A DNA stretch of 64,000 bases from Planctomycetota bacterium (GTDB taxonomy: Bacteria > Planctomycetota > GCA-002687715): NCBI GenBank assembly GCA_009691765.1, contig SIAO01000009.1, positions 1 to 64,000 on the forward strand. Reading direction: 5' to 3'. This document shows, piece after piece, positions 39,038 to 49,100 of this stretch. A model generated the notes under the pieces. That model did no database searches. It was not told the origin of the DNA and was given only the letters and a program-made list of their open reading frames with translations. Numbering within the stretch: position 1 is the stretch's first letter; every line of letters starts with the position of its first letter. Both the position numbers and the translations under genes were made by a program.

Positions 39038-40576
39038 TCAGAAAGTGAACGATTCCATGGGTGTTGCCGAGATGACCTGCATGAAGGGATTGAACACGAC
39101 GCTGACTCCCCGCAATGTGATGCCACTCAACGCGCCGAAAAAACCTGTGATGGATGCAACTGTTCCTCCGTTCGCACTCAGGATCCCACGAGTCATCGGG
39201 AAACCAGAAGTGAATAGCGCCAGATTGAAATCCCATTCGGCGGGGGTCATCCACATGCCTAACACATTGAGGCCACCCGCAACCGGAGTGTTCGGGCCCC
39301 ATGCATGGAGCGTCGCATACATCATGCTTGCCGTGGATGGAGCGCCACACTCCAACACCATGCCTAATTGATTGGTTCCATAGCGCACAAAGTTCAAGGC
39401 GAATGAAGACCCACTGCTACACCACTGCGCACTCGGTGTCGGGACTATGTGGGTGCCCGCAGGTAGTCCGAGTTGGCCGTAGTTGTTGTAGCCGGTTCCG
39501 TAGACCACGCCGTCGACACCCAACATCACGCTGCAAGTAGCGCCAGCATCCATGGCAACGATGCTGGTGTAGATGAGGACTGGGGTGGGGTTACTCGTCG
39601 CGTTGATGGTGCTACCCGTTCCGAGCTGACCAGCACCACTAGCCCCAAGCGCAAGTGCGCCACCCGAAGACAGCCCAAAGAGCCCAAAGTTGTTTCCTGC
39701 ACACATGGACTGAACGGAACCTAGGCCCGGAATGACCGTGGGCCATGCTGTTACCCCCCCTACCGCAACAGCGCCACCCAACTGCCCAACGCCTGATGAG
39801 CCAGTGCCCATGACTGTCGAGCCTGTCAGCAAGTATGTAGTTGAATAGGAAGCCGCTGCACTGGTGACACCAAGTGCGCCCCACATGGGGACAGGCGCGC
39901 TACGGCTGATGAATGTCCCGTCGCCGAGTTGGCCATATGAGTTGCTACCGCAGGCGACTACCAATCCTGAGGCCAATATGAAAATGGAATACCCCTCTCC
40001 TGCACAAATACTGATGGCCGCCGCTGGAAGCGCCACTTGTGTTGGTGCAGAAACGCTACTCGCACTCCCATTGCCAAGTCCGAGTTGGCCATATGAGTTG
40101 TCGCCGAAAGACCAGACGGTGCCGTTATTCAACAGCACAAGCGTATGAGCGCCACTTGCGGCCACTGCGACTGCCGCTGTGATGCCGGGAATGGTTGTGG
40201 CGACGAGCAGACTATTAAAATTGCCTAAACCCAATTGGCCCGACATGCCTCGTCCAAAGACCAGCACAGTGCCGTCAGAGCGCAGAATCACCGAGTGTAG
40301 ATTGCCGACCGCGACATCCAGGGCATTCTGAACTCCTGAAACCTGAATAGGAATCCCGGTGCTCTGCGTGGTTCCGTTTCCAAGCTGGCCAAAGTTGTTT
40401 TCTCCGCAGGCTAGTACAGTCCCGCTGGCTTGCAGCATGAGAGTGTGGCTCGCACCCACGGCAACCTTTGGCGCCACCTGAGCGGTGAGCAAAACAGCAA
40501 AAAACCCAACACTCAGCAGCGAGAGCGAAAAGCCGTACACACACCGCTGCAGAAGCGATGATGACGTGTAGAACAT
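39038..40576 (-). CDS. Secreted RCC1-repeat (beta-propeller) protein
   Basis: Repeated ACGENNFGQLGNGT, SFGDNSYGQLGLGN, ACGSNSYGQLGDGT, GTGYNNYGQLGLPAGT motifs. Confidence 0.85.
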   Translation of the reverse strand: MFYTSSSLLQRCVYGFSLSLLSVGFFAVLLTAQVAPKVAVGASHTLMLQASGTVLACGENNFGQLGNGTTQSTGIPIQVSGVQNALDVAVGNLHSVILRSDGTVLVFGRGMSGQLGLGNFNSLLVATTIPGITAAVAVAASGAHTLVLLNNGTVWSFGDNSYGQLGLGNGSASSVSAPTQVALPAAAISICAGEGYSIFILASGLVVACGSNSYGQLGDGTFISRSAPVPMWGALGVTSAAASYSTTYLLTGSTVMGTGSSGVGQLGGAVAVGGVTAWPTVIPGLGSVQSMCAGNNFGLFGLSSGGALALGASGAGQLGTGSTINATSNPTPVLIYTSIVAMDAGATCSVMLGVDGVVYGTGYNNYGQLGLPAGTHIVPTPSAQWCSSGSSFALNFVRYGTNQLGMVLECGAPSTASMMYATLHAWGPNTPVAGGLNVLGMWMTPAEWDFNLALFTSGFPMTRGILSANGGTVASITGFFGALSGITLRGVSVVFNPFMQVISATPMESFTF

Positions 40577-40723
40577 CGTGGTACCTCGGTGGGCGAACAG
40601 CAGTGGTGCCTGTCTGGCTTCGTGCCGGACGGATCTCTACCTAATCGGCCCTTCGTGCGCACTCTACAACCCAGTCCCGACAATGCACGATAAATCTCGC
40701 CACTTGCAAACAGCGGCTGCTAC

Positions 40724-42298
40724 CTACCCGCTGATGCGCGTCTCCATGACCACCGCTGGCGCGCCCGCAGGCGACACATCGAGGTCCATCACACCGCCGC
40801 CGGGCATGACAACGCGCACCGGGCCTGAGCGCACGCCAATAAAGCACACGCGCCCTTGCTCATCCGCAACACCTGTGCGTCGCCGCAGCGTCGTGCGAGG
40901 CCCCACACTGGATTGAACACACTCATCCAGCGCCACGACGCGATTGCCGCTCGCAAGCGAGGGCACTTTCAAGGCGAGATCCAAGCCAGTGCCGAGCGTG
41001 AGTTCCAAATTGCGCTGGGGCGTGCCTGGCAATTGCGTCACCGTTGGCACGAAGCCCGTTGCGAGCACGACCAATTGCAGTGCGCCGAGGTCGCCAGGAA
41101 AACTCTTGAATACGAAGGAGCCATCGACGGCTGTGCGCACGCGAGGCGCAGCGCGCAGCACGGACGCTTGCGAGAGATTTGACCCCGGCAACGCCAACAC
41201 GACAAGCGCATCGCGCACAGGACGACCGCAATCGTCGGAAACGCGTCCGCTACAAGAAGGTCGCGGCGTCATGGGCACGGTCTTCACATTCACAGTGCGC
41301 GTTTCGCCTGCCGGCACTTCAACCGGCACAGCAACATCACCTGAACGCGACGCGTAGTCTGGATGCAGTGCTTCCAGCGAAACCAGTGCGGTGCCATCGT
41401 CTTGGTAGCGCGATTCGCCATCCAAGCCGATTCCTGCGAGCAAGAAGCGCCCGTCGTCGGCACTCAGGGTTTCGCCGTTGCTGGAGCGCACTCGTGCGCC
41501 AGAAACTGGCTCGCCCGTGACGCTGTCCACAAGGCGACCGAAGGCACCGCGCGGCGCGGGATGCAACCGGAACACGAGGCCATCGCTCTCTTGACTGAAC
41601 TCGTGACGGAACTCCGGGTACCACGGCGCATTGATCAACACTTCGAGGCCGTGATCGCCGACGCCTGCAATTTCGAAGCGCCCAAAGGCATCGGTCTCTC
41701 CGGCGGAGCGCGTGACTTCGCGACGGTTCCAATCCACACCAGCAACACGCACCAGTGCGCCTACGACGGGCACCTTGGTGACGGCATCGAGAACTTGCCC
41801 CTTGAAGGTGCGGCCGCGGCGCAGCGAGATCACGAGGTCGTCGCCAGACCGCGCTTCAATGGAGACGCGACCGATGAGGCCATCGCGCTGCACCGACACT
41901 TTGTAAGTGACATCGCTCAGGTCGTGGAACACGGCTTCGCCATGAGCGTTGCTGTGCTCGCTGATCGGATCCAGCAACCCGCGCACAACGCTGAGGTCCA
42001 CAGAGTCCTTGAGGTTGACTTGACGCGCTTCGAGCAGCACTCGCGCGCCTTGCACGGTGTGGCCGGCGTCGTCGATGAGCAAAATACGAAGCGCTTCCGT
42101 GCGGCGGTTTTCACCACCGCTCGGATCGCGAGCTTCGGCGCTGCCAGCGCCTGACCCGGACGATTGAGCGTATCCAAGCGGATACCGCCCCTCATCTTGA
42201 GTTGTAGAGGCTTCGATCATTCTGTCACCCAGAGAAACTGCGAACGGCAACCATCTCCCCAGCCCCCATATGGCCAGAAAGCGCGTTGTGTCCTTCAC
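40724..42298 (-). CDS. Carboxypeptidase-regulatory-like (CarboxypepD_reg) domain protein
   Basis: Repeated GxVLDAVTKVPVVGALVRV, GRLVDSVTGEPVSGARVRSSNGE, GRVSDDCGRPVRDALVVL Ig-like repeats. Confidence 0.75.
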   Translation of the reverse strand: MKDTTRFLAIWGLGRWLPFAVSLGDRMIEASTTQDEGRYPLGYAQSSGSGAGSAEARDPSGGENRRTEALRILLIDDAGHTVQGARVLLEARQVNLKDSVDLSVVRGLLDPISEHSNAHGEAVFHDLSDVTYKVSVQRDGLIGRVSIEARSGDDLVISLRRGRTFKGQVLDAVTKVPVVGALVRVAGVDWNRREVTRSAGETDAFGRFEIAGVGDHGLEVLINAPWYPEFRHEFSQESDGLVFRLHPAPRGAFGRLVDSVTGEPVSGARVRSSNGETLSADDGRFLLAGIGLDGESRYQDDGTALVSLEALHPDYASRSGDVAVPVEVPAGETRTVNVKTVPMTPRPSCSGRVSDDCGRPVRDALVVLALPGSNLSQASVLRAAPRVRTAVDGSFVFKSFPGDLGALQLVVLATGFVPTVTQLPGTPQRNLELTLGTGLDLALKVPSLASGNRVVALDECVQSSVGPRTTLRRRTGVADEQGRVCFIGVRSGPVRVVMPGGGVMDLDVSPAGAPAVVMETRISG

Positions 42299-42590
42299 CG
42301 GGATCGGAACCCCGGAGAAGCACGCCCCCCAACATAGTGAACGGGCCGACCAAATGCCACTATTTCTGGTGCGTTTTCTGTAGCTTCGCTGCGAGCGCTG
42401 TCGCAGCTTTGGCGCAGACCAAGCGGCGCTCGCTGTAAGTACTTAGTCATCAAGGGATCACGCTGACAGACCCCGTGAGGAGGCCTCTGCGTCATTCCTC
42501 TATCGGCGCGCAGCTTCTGCGGGATTTGAGAGGGAATCCGGGCACTTCCGCCCCTGATATGCTCCGCCCGCCTGACTTTGGAGGGCACTG

Positions 42591-44567
42591 ATGAGCACTG
42601 GTCAGCCCAGCCACGATCATGGTCAGGTTGTTGCGCCACCTGCGGGTTTTGCGGCCAAAGCCCACGTCTCTTCCATGGCCGCGCGCGACGCGCTGTGTGC
42701 GGAAGCTGCCGACGACCCTGCTGCGTTCTGGCGCCGCGAAGCCGCCGCACTCCACTGGATGAAGGAGCCCACGCAGATCCTGAACTGGGACTTCACCGAA
42801 CCACGCATCCGCTGGTTCGAAGACGGCGTGCTCAACGCTTGCGACAACTGCGTTGACCGTCACGTACGCGCAGGGTTCGGGGAACGCACCGCCATCATCT
42901 GGGAAGGCGACGATCCAGCGGAATCGGAGCGCATCAGTTACGCCGAATTGCTCGACCGCGTGTGCCGCGCGGCCAATGCCATGAAAGCGTTGGGGGTAGG
43001 TCGCGGCGATCGCGTGTGCCTGTATATGCCCATGGTGCCGGAAGCTGCTGTGGCGATGCTCGCAGCAGCACGCATCGGTGCCGTGCATTCCGTGGTCTTC
43101 GGCGGCTTCTCGGCCGAGTCACTGGCTCAACGCATCAACGATTCCGCTTGCAAGCTGCTCATCACAGCCGACCAAGGAACGCGCGGCGGCAAAGTCGTGC
43201 CGCTCAAACAAATTGCGGATGTCGCGCTCACCAAGACGCCGAGCATCAGACATGTGTTGGTGCTGCGTCGCACTGGTGCAACGATCGGTTTCAGTGCTGG
43301 ACGCGATGTGTGGTGGCACGAAGCCACTGCGGTCGCATCCGCGCAATGCACACCGGAGCCCATGGGAGCTGAAGATCCACTCTTCATCCTTTACACGTCA
43401 GGTTCGACGGGTCGTCCCAAGGGCGTGCTGCACACGACGGGCGGTTACTTGCTTTACGCCGCGTGGACGCACCGTCTCGTGTTCGACTGGCGACCCGAAG
43501 ATGTCTACTGGTGCACTGCCGATGTCGGCTGGGTGACTGGCCACTCCTACATCGTCTATGGCCCGCTGGCCAACGGCGCCACCACGCTGATGTTTGAAGG
43601 CGTGCCCACCTACCCGGATGCCGGGCGCTTCTGGGATGTGGTGGACAAACATCAAGTCAGCATCTTCTACACCGCGCCGACGGCCATCCGCGGCATCGCA
43701 CAACACGGCGACGCACCTGTGCTGCAACGCAAACGCACTTCGCTGCGCTTGCTCGGCACCGTGGGTGAACCGATCAATCCTGAAACTTGGCTTTGGTACC
43801 ACCGCGTCGTCGGTGCGGGGCGTTGCCCTATCGTGGACACGTGGTGGCAGACCGAAACCGGCGGCATCCTGATTGCTCCGTTGCCTGGAGCTGTCGCACT
43901 AAAACCTGGTTCCGCGACGCTGCCGCTGCCTGGTGTGCAACTCGCTTTGGTTGACGACGACGGCAAGGTGGTGGAAGGCAATGGTGTTTCAGGCAACCTC
44001 GTCATCACGCATCCGTGGCCCGGAATGATGCGCACGGTTTACGGCGACCATGCGCGCTTCAAAGAAACCTACTTCGCGCGCTTCCCCGGCATGTATTTCA
44101 GCGGCGACGGTGCATTCCGCGACAAGGATGGTTACTGGTGGATCACAGGGCGCGTCGATGACGTGCTGAATGTGTCCGGCCATCGCATCGGCACAGCGGA
44201 AGTCGAATCTGCTCTCGTGACACATTCCGCAGTGGTGGAAGCTGCCGTCGTGGGCATGCCTCATGCGCTCAAGGGCCAAGGCGTGTACGCCTTCGTTTGC
44301 TTGAAGGCTGGGCAGAGCGCAAGCGACGCGCTGCGTCTCGAACTCGTGCAAACTGTGCGCCGTGAAATCGGAGCCTTCGCAGCACCCGACGCTGTGCAGT
44401 TCACGCCGGGCTTGCCCAAAACTCGCTCCGGAAAAATCATGCGCCGCATCCTGCGCAAGATTGCTGCGGACCAAACCTCAGATCTTGGCGACACTTCAAC
44501 GCTCGCAGACCCAGATATTGTGGAAGCGCTGCTCGCCGGACGTGGCGGCGCAAAGGTCGTCCGATGA
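42591..44567 (+). CDS. acs: Acetyl-CoA synthetase
   Basis: 658 aa; [21 protein letters not shown]-terminal [17 protein letters not shown]. Confidence 0.95.
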   Translation: MSTGQPSHDHGQVVAPPAGFAAKAHVSSMAARDALCAEAADDPAAFWRREAAALHWMKEPTQILNWDFTEPRIRWFEDGVLNACDNCVDRHVRAGFGERTAIIWEGDDPAESERISYAELLDRVCRAANAMKALGVGRGDRVCLYMPMVPEAAVAMLAAARIGAVHSVVFGGFSAESLAQRINDSACKLLITADQGTRGGKVVPLKQIADVALTKTPSIRHVLVLRRTGATIGFSAGRDVWWHEATAVASAQCTPEPMGAEDPLFILYTSGSTGRPKGVLHTTGGYLLYAAWTHRLVFDWRPEDVYWCTADVGWVTGHSYIVYGPLANGATTLMFEGVPTYPDAGRFWDVVDKHQVSIFYTAPTAIRGIAQHGDAPVLQRKRTSLRLLGTVGEPINPETWLWYHRVVGAGRCPIVDTWWQTETGGILIAPLPGAVALKPGSATLPLPGVQLALVDDDGKVVEGNGVSGNLVITHPWPGMMRTVYGDHARFKETYFARFPGMYFSGDGAFRDKDGYWWITGRVDDVLNVSGHRIGTAEVESALVTHSAVVEAAVVGMPHALKGQGVYAFVCLKAGQSASDALRLELVQTVRREIGAFAAPDAVQFTPGLPKTRSGKIMRRILRKIAADQTSDLGDTSTLADPDIVEALLAGRGGAKVVR

Positions 44568-45196
44568 GCATGATGCCTGAGAACAACGAATGTGGTGTTC
44601 GCCATCGCTTCACGGTGCAGCATCGGGACACAACGCCCAACGCGTGGCCTGCTGCGATGGAGCGTCTCGCTCACTGGTGCGCCGTGTTTGATGCAGAAGG
44701 CCTCGCCCCCGTGGAAGGCGGCGCCTCCGCTGGCAATCTCTCTTTCCGCACACCTGCTGGGTTTGTCATCACTCCAACGCGCAGCCGCTTGAAGACTGGC
44801 ATCGACTGGACCAGTTTCGTGGAAGTCGTGCGCGCCGACCAACAGGCCTTCGAACTGCACGTTTTAGGTCGCGGCATCCCCAGCAGCGATGCCTTTCTGC
44901 ATGAACGCATTTACGCAGCACGCACAGATGTGGCGGCGGTCCTTCACGGCCACGACGCACTTGTGTTGCAACACGCCCAAGCGCTCTGCCGCGAATTTCC
45001 CATCGCACTCACTACCGCGAGTCGCGTTTTCGGCACCCTCGAGGATTCGCAAGAATCCGCCAACGAATTGGGCACCATGCCCTATCTCATCCGTCTCGGG
45101 CATGGCTTTGTTTCGGTCGCTCGCACTATGGATGCCGCCGGCGAACTTGCCGTGAAGGTCCACCGCCGTGCTGCGCAGTTGGCAGCACAGGGCTGA
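44564..45196 (+). CDS. Class II aldolase/adducin family protein
   Basis: [23 protein letters not shown]...[12 protein letters not shown]...[18 protein letters not shown]. Confidence 0.75.
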   Translation: MSMMPENNECGVRHRFTVQHRDTTPNAWPAAMERLAHWCAVFDAEGLAPVEGGASAGNLSFRTPAGFVITPTRSRLKTGIDWTSFVEVVRADQQAFELHVLGRGIPSSDAFLHERIYAARTDVAAVLHGHDALVLQHAQALCREFPIALTTASRVFGTLEDSQESANELGTMPYLIRLGHGFVSVARTMDAAGELAVKVHRRAAQLAAQG

Positions 45197-45220
45197 GGCC
45201 ATCCACGCCGCTCGTGCGCC

Positions 45221-46060
45221 TCACAAGAGTTGACGGATCCGTTCGCGCATACAGCTCAAGTCGATGAACTGGCCACGGCGCGGCGCGAGAGGCTGCGAAC
45301 GCTCGAGCCCGATGAACGCGCGCACCAAAGTCGGCGGCGTGCCCAGAACGCGCAGCCGTTCAGCCGTTGCACGTCGCAGCATGTCCGGAGTGAGCGTCGG
45401 CACTTCACAGCGCACCGCCATGCGATGAAAGCGTCCGTGCAAAGTGCGTTCGTGCACTCTGTATCCGGATGGCCCCATGATGAGCGCGCGATAGCTGTGC
45501 AACGGCCGCGAAGCCGCGTGCTCTTCGATGAGCCGCAGCAGTTCAGGGTGCATGGGAATGATGCGCCAGCCCATGCGCGAGCGCACGACCTGCTGCCGAA
45601 CGGAAATGTCGCGCCCTTCGAGATGACGAATCTCGTTCAGGCGCAGCCCAGCAAGAGCCGTGAGTGCGACAAGCATGCGCTCTTCAGCAACGAGCGGGCT
45701 GTTTTCCGCCAGCAGCAGCGCTGCGGGATCGCCTAACGCAGGGTCTTGCCGGATCCACGCATGGAACATGGCGTAGGCCGACGCACGCCGTCGCTGCGTC
45801 TGCACGGCTAACCCCGCAACATGGTCGGTGTGCTCCGTGCGCGAGATGTGCTCTGCGCAAAGTTTCTCCGGTAGCACATCCACTTGCCCCGCGAGGCGGA
45901 AAACATCGCTGGTGTAGTCCCGCACCGTGAAGCGTGAATAGCCCCGCGTGAGTAACACCCGCGAAAACCGCGCAACCGCGTCGCCCCAACTCTCACCCCG
46001 CGCAGAAACCTGCGCGGGCGCCACTGCCGCCATCGCCACCGCTGCACTCGCCATGAACAA
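45221..46060 (-). CDS. Tyrosine-recombinase-fold protein, probably catalytically inactive
   Basis: LTALAGLRLNEIRHLEGRDISV (box I Arg kept), PTLTPDMLRRATAERL (HxxR His replaced by Asp), FIGLERS (GH His replaced by Leu), no Tyr nucleophile in the C-terminal tail. Confidence 0.7.
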   Translation of the reverse strand: MFMASAAVAMAAVAPAQVSARGESWGDAVARFSRVLLTRGYSRFTVRDYTSDVFRLAGQVDVLPEKLCAEHISRTEHTDHVAGLAVQTQRRRASAYAMFHAWIRQDPALGDPAALLLAENSPLVAEERMLVALTALAGLRLNEIRHLEGRDISVRQQVVRSRMGWRIIPMHPELLRLIEEHAASRPLHSYRALIMGPSGYRVHERTLHGRFHRMAVRCEVPTLTPDMLRRATAERLRVLGTPPTLVRAFIGLERSQPLAPRRGQFIDLSCMRERIRQLL

Positions 46061-46118
46061 CCCTCCGGTGCAATACCAGAGGGAAGTCCCCGCGCGGTTG
46101 TCCCAAAAAACTGGAAAT

Positions 46119-46622
46119 TCAGCCGAGGCGCTTCAAATTTTCGAGGGCCGGCCGATTCGCAGGGTCCAATTCCACGGCTTGCAACCACTGGTTGCGAGCG
46201 CGAGTCTTGTCTCCATGCTGCAGATACAGCAACCCAAGGTTGTTGTAGGCAGCCGGAGTCGGGCTCAATTCGATGGAGCGCTTCAAGTAGTACTCGGAGT
46301 CCGCTGCGTGACGCGCAATCTGTGCTTGACGGAAATAGGCCTCCGCGTCGCTTCTCGCGCGCTCTTCAGCGCTGATCTGGTTTCCGGGGGCCGGTTCCGG
46401 CTCCTTCAGCCACTCTGCAATGAAGTAACCCGCTACGGCACCAGCGCCTACCCCGATGACCGCTCCCCAAGCCACGGAACCGCCGCTTGCTGCAAGCGCA
46501 CCGATGCCCGCGCCAGCACCAGCGCCCACCAGAACTCCCGTGGTGTTTTCACTGCTCCACGCCGAACAGCCTTGCAGCAACAACAACGCGCCTACAAAAC
46601 CAACAAGCGCAATTCTGGTCAT
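46119..46622 (-). CDS. Glycine-zipper lipoprotein with TPR repeats
   Basis: MTRIALVGFVGALLLLQGCSAW lipobox; VGAGAGAGIGALAASGG...; TPR-like AYNNLGLLYLQHGDKTRARNQWLQAVELDP. Confidence 0.75.
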   Translation of the reverse strand: MTRIALVGFVGALLLLQGCSAWSSENTTGVLVGAGAGAGIGALAASGGSVAWGAVIGVGAGAVAGYFIAEWLKEPEPAPGNQISAEERARSDAEAYFRQAQIARHAADSEYYLKRSIELSPTPAAYNNLGLLYLQHGDKTRARNQWLQAVELDPANRPALENLKRLG

Positions 46623-46651
46623 GGTTCGCTCCCCTGTGTCCGATCCGGCAT

Positions 46652-47143
46652 TCAAAACACTCGCTTCGGATCCGCGAACGGCTGCGAATGCTGCAACAAG
46701 AAGTACCGCTGTTGCCTCCCTCCGTCCAGCCAGTCAAGGATGGGTCGCTGATAAACCTCGATGCAGCGTTCATTCATAGTGCCACGATCAAGGAACTCGC
46801 ACTGCAGGATCTCCGCGTCTTGGGCTTGCGGCTTGCGGCCAACGGCCCCTTGGGCCCTGTCTACCGTAAAAATGAAAAACCGCGTGCGCTCTTCGCGCAG
46901 ACCCGTACGCATCCCGAAGCGTTCGATCACGAACGCCAGCTCGCGCGGCACAACATCCAGACCGGCCTCTTCTGAGAATTCACGCACCAGCGCGTCGGTA
47001 AGGCTTTCTCCGAGTTCCACACCGCCACCAGGCAAATCCCAACAAGGACGCGCCTCGCCGCCAAGAACCCGTTCGTTCAAAACATGCAGAATTGCTCCAT
47101 CTTCTTCGAGAATCCCAACAACCCCGGTGAAATCTGTCGGCAT
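46652..47143 (-). CDS. NUDIX hydrolase
   Basis: GGGVELGESLTDALVREFSEEAGLDV Nudix box. Confidence 0.9.
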   Translation of the reverse strand: MPTDFTGVVGILEEDGAILHVLNERVLGGEARPCWDLPGGGVELGESLTDALVREFSEEAGLDVVPRELAFVIERFGMRTGLREERTRFFIFTVDRAQGAVGRKPQAQDAEILQCEFLDRGTMNERCIEVYQRPILDWLDGGRQQRYFLLQHSQPFADPKRVF

Positions 47144-47236
47144 GGCACCCCCAATCTTCTGTGCATGCAAGGCCGGTTGCAGTGTATCCTTTGGTATGAT
47201 TCTTCCTGTGGCTGGTCAGGGTTGGGATACAACGGC

Positions 47237-49051
47237 ATGAAAATCCTGCTTTGCAATTGTGACTTCGCACCAGCGTCCTTGGCGCTGTTGAATCTGAAGT
47301 CCTATGCCCTCGCTGACGCGGGACTCAAAGACAAGATCGAAATTCGCATTCTCGGCAGCACACCGCATGAAGACCCGGAAGCCACCATCGGCGCCATCCT
47401 CACTGCAGCGCAGGAATTCAAGCCCGATATCGTAGGCATGAGCCTCTACATCTGGTCGCGCTTCCGGATGTATGAAGCCGCAAAACGCCTGCGTTTCGTG
47501 TTGCCTGCTGAAGCGCGCATCATCTGGGGCGGCCCGGATGTCTCCGATCTCGACTACGCACGCGTCCTGCTGGATGACAATCCCGCCGTCAATGTCATCG
47601 CACGCGATGAAGGCGAACGCACCTTTGCATTGCTGCTGCACCACTATCTCGGGACCGGGAAGCCGTTGGACCAGATCTCCGGCATCACATGGCGCGACGC
47701 CGCGGGCGAACTGCACAACACCGACAAGGTTGCCTACCTCGACAATCTCGATGACATTCCTTCGATTCTCGATTTGCCCGAAGTGGCCAATGTCATCGAC
47801 AAGATCGACGTCTTCGCGCTCGAGACTTTTCGCGGCTGCTACATGGGCTGCGCCTACTGCTATTGGGGCGGCACCACTCGACGGTCTTTCAGCATGCCGC
47901 GCGTGTTCAGCGACCTAGGCCGCGTCCTCGCGCACAAGAACATCAAACGCATCTGGTTCTTCGATTCCATGTTCGGATTCAAGAAGCAGACCGCGAAGGA
48001 CTTGCTGCGCTTCATCGTCGAGAACAAGGCTCCTGACCAAAGCGTCACCTTCTTCCCCAACCTCGACTTCCTCGATGAAGAGCTTTGCCGCTTGATGAAA
48101 GAAGCTGGGGTGTACATCGAGACCGGAATCCAAACCACCAACGATGAGGCCTATGAATCGCTGAATCGCAAGTGGGACAAAAAGTTCCTCGATTCCAAGA
48201 TTCCGTTGCTGCGCAAGTACGGGCTGCACTCCAACAACCAGCAACTCATCCTTGGCTTGCCCGGCGACGGCATTGATGGCTTCCGTGGCAGCGTGGATTA
48301 CGCCTTCCAGACCCATCCAGATTCCATCGTTGTGTTCCCATTCTCGGTGTTGCCAGCAACGGGCTACTGGCAACGTCGCGCAGAGTTCAAGATGGAGTAC
48401 GAAGGCGAATTCCGCATTGTCTACAATTCCACGACCTTCCCACAAGACGCCATGATTCGCGGTGGCTTGATCGCCGTAGGCGTGAAGTGGTTCGAACACG
48501 CACCGGGCTTGGCCATCAAAGTGGTTGAGCTTCTCGGGATCCGCCCTGCCGATTTGTTCGAGAAGATGGGCGAAGATTTCATGAGCGATGTTTGGCACTT
48601 GAAGGACACGCCGCAGACTCGTCCGGAAGTGCGCAAGGCTCTGCTCTGCCAAGCCTTCAAGCCTGAAGACACACGCCACTTGAACGTTGCGCTCCTGCGC
48701 AAAACGCTCAACCGGCACTTCGCCCATCTCGGGCACCAACAGGAACTGGATGCGTTGTTCGAGCACCAGCAGTATCTCAATTCCGATGTGACGTTGGATG
48801 CGCGCGTGTTGCCAGCCGAAGCTGTGGAAGCTGCGCGCGCCGAGTGGACCAATGCGGCGCACGCAGTTGGCCCGCTGCAAGCAACTGTCGACATCTTTGG
48901 CGCAGCCCCCGGCACCATGCCAGATAGTGACCCAATCACTTTTCTCGCGTGGGAAGTCGTGGCACCCAAAGACTTCTTCGGCAAGGACCTACCGCGCTGG
49001 AAAGTGCTTGTGCTCGCACCGGACGACGTGCGCTGCCGCCAACCCGCTTGA
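47237..49051 (+). CDS. B12-binding-domain radical SAM protein
   Basis: MKILLCNCDFAPASLALLNLKSYAL...FRGCYMGCAYCYWGG CxxxCxxC motif. Confidence 0.88.
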   Translation: MKILLCNCDFAPASLALLNLKSYALADAGLKDKIEIRILGSTPHEDPEATIGAILTAAQEFKPDIVGMSLYIWSRFRMYEAAKRLRFVLPAEARIIWGGPDVSDLDYARVLLDDNPAVNVIARDEGERTFALLLHHYLGTGKPLDQISGITWRDAAGELHNTDKVAYLDNLDDIPSILDLPEVANVIDKIDVFALETFRGCYMGCAYCYWGGTTRRSFSMPRVFSDLGRVLAHKNIKRIWFFDSMFGFKKQTAKDLLRFIVENKAPDQSVTFFPNLDFLDEELCRLMKEAGVYIETGIQTTNDEAYESLNRKWDKKFLDSKIPLLRKYGLHSNNQQLILGLPGDGIDGFRGSVDYAFQTHPDSIVVFPFSVLPATGYWQRRAEFKMEYEGEFRIVYNSTTFPQDAMIRGGLIAVGVKWFEHAPGLAIKVVELLGIRPADLFEKMGEDFMSDVWHLKDTPQTRPEVRKALLCQAFKPEDTRHLNVALLRKTLNRHFAHLGHQQELDALFEHQQYLNSDVTLDARVLPAEAVEAARAEWTNAAHAVGPLQATVDIFGAAPGTMPDSDPITFLAWEVVAPKDFFGKDLPRWKVLVLAPDDVRCRQPA

Positions 49052-49100
49052 GTGCAAAACAGCGTGCGAGCGACGTCGACTCTCCTGAGCTAATCTGCGC

